The notes under the pieces: generated by a model
What the model was told of the DNA's origin: nothing
Databases searched by the model: none
The model's input: only the letters and a program-made list of their open reading frames with translations
Program-made: the position numbers and the translations under genes
Assembly (NCBI GenBank): GCA_026770585.1
Contig: MU646306.1
Coordinates: forward strand, 1,466,540-1,479,642
DNA length: 13,103 bases
Reading direction: 5' to 3'
Origin: Baffinella frigidus
Lineage: Eukaryota > Cryptophyceae > Cryptomonadales > Baffinellaceae
Shown here: positions 7,536-13,103 of the stretch, one piece after another
Layout of the letters: each line of letters opens with the position of its first letter
How positions within the stretch are numbered: the stretch's first letter is position 1

Positions 7536-7625
7536 AAGTGGCCAGTAGGCTCATACGCCCTACCGTAGGGCCCTAGCACCTACCTAGGAACTCTTGGGGG
7601 TCGAATTCGACCCCCTGGCAACTTG
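7536..7625. mobile_element. Palindromic element family N, copy 1
   Basis: Ends AAGTGGCC...GGCAACTT. Contains CTACCGTAGGGCCCTAG and a perfect 20-bp palindrome at 7596-7615 (GGGGGTCGAA|TTCGACCCCC). Related copies at 9802 and 10800, half copies at 10057 and 11028. Confidence 0.75.
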
Positions 7626-7686
7626 AGGGATCACCTCTTTTGGAGGAGCCAACTGCCAACAGAGTAACTCGAATTAACGGTCGCAG

Positions 7687-7816
7687 GTGCTCCATGGTAT
7701 CATGTGTTTTGTGTGAAACCGCAGAAGCCCCTCTGCATACGTACGTGGACAGGACGTGTGTGCCGCCCATGATTTTCTTCCCTCCGACCGTGTCAACAAA
7801 GGCACCCTACTGGGGG
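7687..7816 (+). other. Possible further + strand exon, weakly supported
   Basis: A fair acceptor ACGGTCGCAG ends at 7686. The frame that fits exon 10's phase reads CSMVSCVLCETAEAPL and stays open to the palindromic element at 7817. No convincing donor, and no recognised domain. Confidence 0.2.
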
Positions 7817-7931
7817 TACAGGGGTACCTCGCTCATAACAAACGCCCACCCCCCTAGGACCACCATAGGGCCATAGGCCTACTGTAGGGTCTTAGGGGGT
7901 GGCGATTTCTTTTGAGCGAGGTACCCCTGTT
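7817..7931. mobile_element. Palindromic element family M, copy 1
   Basis: Inverted ends CAGGGGTACCTCGCTCATAA and its complement at the right end, with a CCTAGG-rich core. About 115 bp, non-coding, MITE-like. Confidence 0.85.
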
Positions 7932-8140
7932 CATCGCTGATACGGAGCCCCGTAGGGCCATTTATAGGCCTACTGGGTCCTAGGATGCGCGGGTCCTTAT
8001 GAACGATGTTCCCCTGCATACGATTTCCGTGCTACACAGGAGGGCTAAACGTCTTATCCAGGTAACCGCGCACTCGTCTCTGCAGCCACCTAAAGTCACA
8101 GTCAATCAATTTCCACATTATCTCCAAAAAATTACCATTC
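7932..8140. other. Unassigned spacer
   Basis: Contains a degraded CCTAGG-core-like fragment around 7946-7986 (CGTAGGGCCATTTATAGGCC). No gene seen. Confidence 0.4.
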
Positions 8141-8142
8141 CT

Positions 8143-8265
8143 AGTACAGTTTTTTAAAATAGGACGGGGCGTTCCAAACGTGTTCACCCTCCTGCGTAGT
8201 GAATCGCCCGATTGCGAAATCGATGGTGGCTACGTACCATTTAGTACCACGAAACGAACCGTTGC
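8143..8265 (-). other. Minus-strand open stretch, possible terminal exon
   Basis: On the minus strand the frame reads GSFRGTKWYVATIDFAIGRF and ends HVWNAPSYFKKLY and stop. Protein-like composition, but no domain recognised and no partner exon found. It abuts a G/C-rich spacer and could be chance. Confidence 0.25.
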
Positions 8266-8324
8266 ATCCTGGATTTCCCAGTAATGACCTGCCGTGGTGA
8301 CTCCCCCGCGCGCGCATGGCAGGT

Positions 8325-8404
8325 CCCAAAAGTCTCGGCCTACGGTAGGAGGTCCTAGGCAATGCCGTAGGCCTAACTACCCCATTTTCAGGCCGTTACC
8401 CTAT
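8325..8404. mobile_element. Half copy of palindromic element family P
   Basis: Carries one arm of the element at 12612-12773 (GGCCTACGGTAGGAGGTCCT, ACCCCATTTTCAGGCCGTT). Flanked on both sides by GCGCGCATGGCAGGT (about 8309-8325 and 8413-8429). Confidence 0.8.
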
Positions 8405-8462
8405 TAAATCGCCCGCGCGCATGGCAGGTGCGTGCATGCGAGGGGCGACACTCGCGTGCACG

Positions 8463-9025
8463 ATGCCGACTTCGAGACGTGTAAGGCCACTGACTGCCTC
8501 GTCGCTAGGGGCGAGAAGTGAGTCTTTGAGGGATCTGACGCTGTGTCTTTCGGGGAAGGGGGCGTTGACACGTAAGGTACAGGGGTATCTCGCTCATAAG
8601 AAACACCCACCCCCCTAGGACTGCCTCATCGCTAGGGGCGAGAAGTGAGACGTGCAAGGCGACTGACTTTCTTTCTCATCGCTAAGGGGGGGAAGTGAGA
8701 CTTGCAAGGCCCACGTGCGACTTGCAAGGCCACACAGTGCAAGGTCACACGTGAGACTTGCGAGGCCACTTCGAGACGTGCAAGGCCACTGACTGTCTCA
8801 TCGCTAAGGGGGGAAAGTGAGACTTGCAAGGCCACAAAGTGCAAGGCCACAAGAGAGACTTGCAAGGCCACTGACTGCCTCATTGCTAAGGGCGAGAAGT
8901 GAGTCTTTGGGGGTCCGCTGCGTCTTTCGGGGGCTGTGGCGTGAGCATTCAAGGTACTTTTGTGATGCCGACTTCGAGACTTGCAAGGCCACTGACTGCG
9001 TCATCGCTAAGGGCGAGAAGTGACT
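8463..9025 (+). repeat. Mosaic minisatellite of two modules
   Basis: Module a is ACTTGCAAGGCCAC (with ACGTGCAAGG variants), module b is TGACTG.CTCATCGCTAAGG and GGCGAGAAGTGAG. They alternate irregularly across the region, in a mostly regular spacing of about 50 bp with extra a modules near 8700-8760 and 8820-8870. Longer reading frames here are repeat translations. Confidence 0.85.
8578..8621. mobile_element. Truncated family M element, copy 2
   Basis: Left half only: TACAGGGGTATCTCGCTCAT to CCCCCCTAGGACTG, then a direct switch to minisatellite module b. Confidence 0.8.
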
Positions 9026-9082
9026 CTTTGGTGGGGGTTTCGACGCTGCGTGTTTTTTTGGGGGGGGCGTTGACACGTGAGG

Positions 9083-9203
9083 TATAGGGGTACCTCGCTC
9101 ATAAGAAACGCCCATCCCCCTAGGACTGTCATATGGGCCCTAGGCGTAGGCCTACTGTAGGGTCCTAGGGGGATGCGGTTTCTCATGAGCGAGGTACCCC
9201 TGT
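9083..9203. mobile_element. Palindromic element family M, copy 3
   Basis: Complete, with inverted ends TAGGGGTACCTCGCTCATAA and complement. Core CCCTAGGCGTAGGCCTAC. TA lies at both outer edges. Confidence 0.85.
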
Positions 9204-9344
9204 ACTTGTATGTGTAATAAACTCATGTAGATGGTGTCTCTACCTGACTGGCTGCAGACACGTGGTCGTGAATTTCAGACCCACCTCCTGTACATAGGCC
9301 CGCCACCTGACCGGCTCCAGTCACGTGATCTAAATGTGTGGCAC

Positions 9345-9446
9345 GGAGGAGTTTCATCCAGGCTGAGGGCGCACACGTAGCCAAAGTTGCCCATATCGTC
9401 AAAAGTGGTCGTATCCCCATGATAACCCCGGACGCTCCAACTGCAG
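9345..9446 (-). other. Possible minus-strand exon, unassigned
   Basis: After a fair acceptor TCCCTGCAG the frame reads WSVRGYHGDTTTFDDMGNFG, then YVCALSLDETPP. Looks protein-like but no family recognised and no clear donor. Nearby CTGACTGGCTGCAGACACGT and CTGACCGGCTCCAGTCACGT (9246, 9308) form a short direct repeat. Confidence 0.25.
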
Positions 9447-9514
9447 GGATTCCTTGCCCCTTTTCAAAAAACAAATAGCGGCACGGGCCCACGGTCGGAT
9501 GGCACGAGGGTTGG

Positions 9515-9638
9515 TACAGGGGTACCTCGCTCGTAAAAACACGCCCCCTCCTAGCTAGGACCCTAGAGTAGGCCTATGCCTAGAGCCCTATGGTGTTCCT
9601 AGGGGAGGTGGCGTTTCTTATGAGCGAGGTACCCCGGT
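9515..9638. mobile_element. Palindromic element family M, copy 4
   Basis: Same inverted ends with GTAAAAAC and GTTTCTTATGAG variants. Core CCTAGAGTAGGCC. Confidence 0.82.
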
Positions 9639-9801
9639 TCTGCCTTTGACGAGACTGTCGGAAATACCGACACCGAAGAAGTGGTGCCCTTTTGTGATGT
9701 TTTGAACCTTTGTACTACACTTAGTACCCTGGAATACAGCGCCCGTCCTTGGAGGGTGCGTCGTCTGATGAGCAAAGCACTCCTATGAGAGGCTGTCCTT
9801 G

Positions 9802-9879
9802 AAGTGGCCAGTAGCCTCTTACGCTCCTACGTATGATCCTACAACCTTCGTGGGGTCAAATATGACCCCACGGCCACTT
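9802..9879. mobile_element. Palindromic element family N, copy 2
   Basis: AAGTGGCCAGTAG...CGGCCACTT with central TGGGGTCAAATATGACCCCA. The right end touches the family M copy at 9881. Confidence 0.75.
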
Positions 9880-9999
9880 ACAGGGGTACCTCGCCCATAA
9901 GAAACTGTCTCCCCCCTAGGACCACCGTAGGGCCCTAGGCATAGTCCTACTGTAGGGTCCTAGGATGGGGCGGTTTCTTATGAGCGAGGTACCCCTGTT
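9879..9999. mobile_element. Palindromic element family M, copy 5
   Basis: CAGGGGTACCTCGCCCATAA to TTATGAGCGAGGTACCCCTG, with TTA on both sides, the only copy with a plausible 3-bp target duplication. Confidence 0.83.
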
Positions 10000-10056
10000 A
10001 GGGATACACGCGGTGCTCCCCGGCACGGGGCACGGGCATCCACTCTTCAGCGTTGG

Positions 10057-10103
10057 TCCTAGGGTCCTACGGTAGTGCGTATGAGCCTACTGGGCTTTGT
10101 GGG
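10057..10103 (-). mobile_element. Half copy of family N, reverse orientation
   Basis: GGTCCTACGGTAGTGCGTATGAGCCTACTGG is the reverse complement of the N left arm. Confidence 0.6.
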
Positions 10104-10159
10104 ATACGATTGTTTCCGACGAGAGTGGAGGGAGTGGAGACAACTCCGGCCAACGGTCG

Positions 10160-10280
10160 TCGTGGGGAACTCCGACCACGGTTTCAACGGTCGCGCTGGG
10201 ACGGGGGACTCCGATCAAATTGCCGTAGTGGGGACCTCCGACACGGGTTTCAGGCAGGGAACTCCGATCAGTTGCAACCG
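10160..10280 (+). repeat. Degenerate minisatellite with GGGACTCCGA
   Basis: GGGAACTCCGA, GGGGACTCCGA, GGGACCTCCGA and GGGAACTCCGA occur in two types alternating (CCACGGTTTCAA and TCAAATTGCC). The open frames across it are probably repeat translations. Confidence 0.65.
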
Positions 10281-10430
10281 CCAGGTGTCCGCCTATGGTG
10301 GGATTGCATCAAGCCTAAACGGTCCTAAATGGTGTGCTGCAGAACTCTGACGAGAGGCTCAGTTGTCGTGCATGCCCGCACGCGGCACGAGCGGGACGTA
10401 CGCTGGGTAGTACATCCTGGTGTAGGGATC

Positions 10431-10736
10431 AGGGTTCAGGGATTAGGATTTCGGGACGAGGTTTGAGGGTTTAGGGATTGGGTTTGAGGGAGTAGGGTTT
10501 ATGGATTCGGGTTTAGGGATTAGGGTTTAGTGATTCGGGATTCGGGTTTAGGGGTTGGGGATTGAGGATTCGGGTTTAGGGTTTTGGGTTTAGGGATTGG
10601 GGATTAGGGTGTAGGGATTAGGGTTTAGGGATCAGGGTTTAGGGATTGGGGTTGAGGGTTTAGGGATTGGGGTTGAGGGTTGAGGGTTTAGGGATTGAGG
10701 TTGAGGGTTGAGGGTTTAGGGGTTGGGGTTTAGGGG
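10431..10736 (+). repeat. Telomere-like tract, intergenic
   Basis: Head-to-tail TTTAGGGATTAGGG, GTTGAGGG and related units over about 300 bases, G-rich strand on +. More diverged than the intronic arrays. Confidence 0.9.
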
Positions 10737-10799
10737 CATCCCACGCTCCGAGGGGGCAGGGAAGTTTCAAAGGTCGATGTCAGAAACAATCGTATCCCT

Positions 10800-10889
10800 C
10801 AGGTGGCCAGCAGGCTCATACGCTCTACCGTAGGGCCCTAGGACCTGCCTAGGACCTCTTTGGGGTCAGTCTTGACCCCACGGCCAATA
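10800..10889. mobile_element. Palindromic element family N, copy 3
   Basis: AGGTGGCCAGCAGGCTCATA to CGGCCAATA, with CTACCGTAGGGCCCTAGG and central TGGGGTCAGTCTTGACCCCA. Confidence 0.75.
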
Positions 10890-11430
10890 AAGGGTTAACC
10901 GCTAGTGAATGGCTGAGAAGTTGCGGGTCTCAAAGTTAACTTATGAAGCCGTTTTCCCGGCGAATACGTCAAAGGTCGCTAGGGTGTTGGGGGGCACGCG
11001 GGGCCCTACCGTATGTTGGGGGACACGCCGGGCCCTACGGTAGGGCGTATGCGCCTACTGGCCACTTGATAGATAACCGCTGGCAAATGGCTTTACAGGA
11101 GTGGATGTTTAGGGGGGGGGGGGGGCACGCACTTGCTTCCGATGATTTGCCGGAGGTGCAGAGCGTGCTCCGGCTGGTTCAGGGTTTGAAGTTTAGGGGT
11201 AGGGGGTTAGGGTGTGTTGAGGGTGCCACGTGCGGCGTTCCAAGACAGGTTATGGGGTTAACTCTACACCCTGAGGTTCACCCGAAACCCCCTGCGGTTA
11301 ACCCTGAACCTTTTGGGGTTAGTGGGGGTGGCGGTGTGACAGTGCACGACCATGCGCGCACACGGTCGATCTACGCACAAAGAAACGGGCCAGCTGGGGA
11401 AAACGAGGAGACAGCTGCGAACAAAGCACG
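10890..11430 (+). other. No gene supported
   Basis: An open + frame of 191 codons starts at 10943 but crosses a half N element (11028-11069), a 13-base G run (11111-11125) and telomere-like GGTTTAGGGGT pieces. It contains two copies of TTGGGGG.CACGC.GGGCCCTAC near 10987 and 11016. I treat the frame as spurious. Confidence 0.5.
11028..11069 (-). mobile_element. Half copy of family N, reverse orientation
   Basis: GGGCCCTACGGTAGGGCGTA, TGCGCCTACTGGCCACTT is the reverse complement of the N left arm, facing the copy at 10800. Confidence 0.65.
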
Positions 11431-11511
11431 GTCAGCTGCGCACACGCGCGGTGGTGTACCCGTACCCGGTCCTTGTACCCGCGCACATTGTGGTTGTTGG
11501 CGAGAACCCCG

Positions 11512-11660
11512 AATTTAATTTCGGACCAAGACAGAATCTGTCCCGCTATCTTAGGCTCCCCACCCGGAAGGTAAGGGTGTATACGCTATTTTAGGCATCA
11601 AATGATGCTATCTTACGCCTCTTCATCAGGACAGATTCTGGTATGGTCCGAGATGAAATT
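11512..11660. repeat. Inverted repeat with 32-base arms
   Basis: 11512-11543 and 11629-11660 are complementary at 27 of 32 positions (TCGGACCA...CAGAATCTGTCC). The loop holds GCATCAAATGATGC and two CTAT[CT]TTA[GC]GC motifs. Read outward, each arm can encode a G-P-x-Q-N-L-S peptide. Confidence 0.7.
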
Positions 11661-11754
11661 TGTGTGTGCAGAGCAAGCAGGTGGGAGGCGGGCACAGAGC
11701 TGGGAACACAGCACCGTGCACAAACAAAGCTGCGAACGAGAGGCGGGGGCGTAC

Positions 11755-11866
11755 CCCGTACAACTTGGACATGCCCGACTGGATGGCGACTTTCCCGACG
11801 GCGACCGCCACGTTGAGCGACACGTCGCGGATCTTGCTCACCTCGGGGTACACGCGCCCCGCATCA
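11755..11866 (-). CDS. Malic enzyme C-terminal region, single exon
   Basis: On the minus strand, acceptor TTTTGCGGCAG is followed at 11866 by a split codon, then DAGRVYPEVSKIRDVSLNV and VGKVAIQSGMSKLYG, ending at GGG|GTACGC (11755). Malic enzymes carry near their C-terminus a segment of the type G-x-[LI]-Y-P-x-x-x-x-I-R-[DE]-V-S-x-x-[IV]-A, so this matches residue for residue at the diagnostic positions. The enzyme decarboxylates malate to pyruvate with NAD(P)+ reduction; compartment and cofactor cannot be read from this piece. I found no neighbouring malic enzyme exon on either side. Preceding exons would lie at higher coordinates, beyond the four partial copies of this exon's start at 11990-12510. 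It could be the intact exon of a gene running off the right edge, or an isolated duplicate. The call rests on motif memory, not a search. Confidence 0.68.
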
Positions 11867-11883
11867 CTGCCGCAAAAAAAACT

Positions 11884-11965
11884 TGTGTTACTTCCTGCAA
11901 ACGTTTTGTTACTTCCTGCAAATGTTGGTTACTTCCTGCATTTCCGTGAATGTGTTACTTCCTGC
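11884..11965 (+). repeat. GTTACTTCCTGC short repeats
   Basis: TGTTACTTCCTGCA occurs four times here and again near 12217 and 12779, in the spacer between malic enzyme exon copies. Confidence 0.8.
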
Positions 11966-11989
11966 TGTCGACAAGGGATATGCCTAGAT

Positions 11990-12030
11990 GATCTTGCTCA
12001 CTTCAGGGAACACGCGCCCGGCATCCCTGC
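11990..12030 (-). pseudogene. Partial copy 2 of malic enzyme exon start
   Basis: On the minus strand GAGCAG is followed by DAGRVFPEVSKII and a stop. It shares the first 12 codons of the main exon with F for Y, then diverges. Third-position changes (CCC/CCT, GAG/GAA) occur. Confidence 0.65.
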
Positions 12031-12057
12031 TCAGCGCAAAAATGTGTTAGAGGGCTA

Positions 12058-12127
12058 AGACACACCTACTGCCCCTAGGACCACCCTAGGGCCCTAGGAT
12101 TAGGCCTACTGTAGGGTCCTAGGGGGC
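12058..12127. mobile_element. Core-only family M related palindrome
   Basis: CCCCTAGGACCACCCTAGGG and CCTACTGTAGGGTCCTAGGG are the core of family M without the CAGGGGTACC ends. It interrupts malic enzyme exon copy 3. Confidence 0.7.
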
Positions 12128-12132
12128 GGCAA

Positions 12133-12196
12133 GCCACGTTGAGCGACACGTCGCGGGTCTTGCCCACCTCGGGGTACACGCGTCCGGCATCCCTGC
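12133..12196 (-). pseudogene. Partial copy 3 of malic enzyme exon start
   Basis: TGCGGCAG is followed by DAGRVYPEVGKTRDVSLNV, the longest and closest copy, 19 codons with S-to-G and I-to-T changes. It is cut off on the minus-strand 3' side by a CCTAGG-rich palindromic insert at about 12130. Confidence 0.7.
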
Positions 12197-12267
12197 CGCA
12201 AAAAAACAAAAAATGTGTTACTTCCTGCACTTCTGTGAATAGGTACTGCTGTCGACGAGATATGCCT

Positions 12268-12310
12268 TGATGATCTTGCTGACTTTGGAGAACACGCGCC
12301 CGGCCTCACT
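12268..12310 (-). pseudogene. Partial copy 4 of malic enzyme exon start
   Basis: GGCGGCAG is followed by EAGRVFSKVSKIIK. The flanking ATATGCCTTGATGATC is shared with copy 2, so copies 2 and 4 form one subtype and the main copy and copy 3 the other (order A-B-A-B). Confidence 0.6.
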
Positions 12311-12460
12311 GCCGCCAGAACCCGATTTTCAAACACTGGTGGTGCTTGATCTCTACAGGTTCAAGTGACCGAGGTCGGCTCGGGTGTTGGTCCACGTGTG
12401 CCGCTTTAAGTAGACGTTCTGGAGCTTGTTAGACCGGTCTATTCGCCTGGTGTTTCAACG

Positions 12461-12508
12461 GACGCGGGTCGTGCTCACCTCGGGGCACACGCGCCCCGCG
12501 TCGCTGCC
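12461..12508 (-). pseudogene. Partial copy 5 of malic enzyme exon start
   Basis: TGCGGCAG is followed by DAGRVCPEVSTTRVR and a stop. Y-to-C and K-I to T-T changes mark it as decayed, but the acceptor sequence is kept. Confidence 0.6.
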
Positions 12509-12611
12509 GCACACGGGGGGAAAGCGAGGTTTGATAAATTGATAAAGACGGCCGCTGAACGCCGGGAGAAGAGGCAGGACGAGCCGTGAGGCTCCAGCAC
12601 CGGACATCTTA

Positions 12612-12773
12612 ATAGGCTAACGGCCTGAAAATGGGGTAGTTAGGCATACGGCATTGCCTAGGACCTCGTACCGTAGGCCGAGGGATCCTAGGACCAAAAA
12701 GTTTCGGCCTACGGTAGGAGGTCCTAGGCAATGCCGTAGGCCTAACTACCCCATTTTCAGGCCGTTGGCCTAT
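12612..12773. mobile_element. Palindromic element family P, full copy
   Basis: 162 bp with arms of about 68 bp: TAGGC.AACGGCCTGAAAAT, GGGGTAGTTAGGC, ACGGCATTGCCTAGGACCT. Non-coding. No clear target duplication. Confidence 0.85.
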
Positions 12774-12775
12774 GA

Positions 12776-13015
12776 ATGTGTTACTTCCTGCTGTTCCGTG
12801 GACGAAGGAAAGCTAGATTGTCGACCTCCGGAAATGTGGTGTGACCTGCTGCCAACATGGGAAATAAACTAGATGATGATGCGAGCAGTGACGACTTTCC
12901 GTTGCGCCGACATGCCAGAAGGCGGTGGGTGGGTTCCATGCGCTCGAACTGCTGGCTAGTTGGGGGGGGGGGTACGTGGGATGGGAATGGGGGGAGACCG
13001 GTCCTCCTGGGTGAA
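12776..13015. other. No gene supported
   Basis: Holds one GTTACTTCCTGC motif and a 10-base G run at about 12962. Short open frames on both strands show no recognised motif. Confidence 0.4.
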
Positions 13016-13060
13016 AGAGTTGAGGGGCGGTACACGTGAGAGAGTTGAGGGGCGGTACAC
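13016..13060 (+). repeat. 23-bp tandem duplication
   Basis: GAGTTGAGGGGCGGTACAC occurs twice, at about 13018 and 13041. Confidence 0.85.
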
Positions 13061-13103
13061 AAGGCTATGCGGGTAAAAAAGAAGAAGATGGTGGGATGGG
13101 GGT

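Noticed and set aside
8463-9025. Possible CRISPR array
   Set aside because: No constant repeat with unique spacers of even length; the spacers are themselves modules of the repeat, and the context is eukaryotic.
7632-9500. Joining the unassigned stretches at 7687, 8143 and 9345 into one gene
   Set aside because: They lie on different strands or in unmatched phases, and no shared domain links them.
10943-11518. 191-codon + strand frame as a gene
   Set aside because: It runs through a half palindromic element, G homopolymer and telomere-like pieces and shows no domain.
11602-12058. Plus-strand frames opposite the malic enzyme exon
   Set aside because: The minus strand matches a known enzyme segment with splice signals; the plus frames are its shadows.
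1-13103. tRNA, rRNA or riboswitch genes
   Set aside because: I looked for tRNA-type T-arm and anticodon-arm patterns and conserved rRNA blocks by eye and saw none; palindromes found belong to the repeat families.

Overview
The window is nuclear DNA of a eukaryote with short, intron-split exons (52-166 nt), GT-AG introns of 242-948 nt, and long simple repeats. Interstitial copies of the plant/green-algal telomere repeat (TTTAGGG/CCCTAAA and variants such as GTGTAGGG) suggest a green-lineage alga, possibly a prasinophyte, or another protist with that telomere type. This is an inference from repeat type and gene structure; I could not search a database.

Left half (1-7005, + strand): ten phase-compatible exons of one gene, cut off by the left edge and probably continuing beyond 7005. 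Joined, they give about 310 residues: a proline/glycine-rich N-terminal part, a charged low-complexity insert, and a C-terminal half that reads as a SPRY/B30.2-like domain (FNVRIKQM, GGIRIG, CWRYVDGS, DLIGIEVDM, VRFSRNGK, HPAVCLQTEGDEV). Its introns are filled with CT/GT microsatellites and telomere-like arrays. Intron 6 consists of CCCTAAA repeats from splice donor to splice acceptor.

Right half (about 7500-12800): mostly gene-poor, with at least three families of short palindromic (MITE-like) elements rich in CCTAGG, a mosaic minisatellite, a G-rich telomere-like tract, and unassigned minus-strand reading stretches. At 11755-11866 on the minus strand is an exon matching the C-terminal region of malic enzyme (GRVYPEV..IRDVSLNVA). 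Four partial copies of its 5' end lie upstream of it.

Main observation: exon/intron borders are repeatedly duplicated as partial 'shadow exons'. Acceptor plus exon 5' end is copied upstream of exon 2, exon 5 and the malic enzyme exon. Exon 3' end plus donor is copied downstream of exon 2 and exon 10. A copy of the exon 8 start lies upstream of it. In the exon 5 shadow, all five differences over 11 codons are synonymous. This makes the shadows candidates for alternative exons or decoy splice sites rather than plain junk. No rRNA, tRNA, CRISPR array or complete transposase gene was seen.
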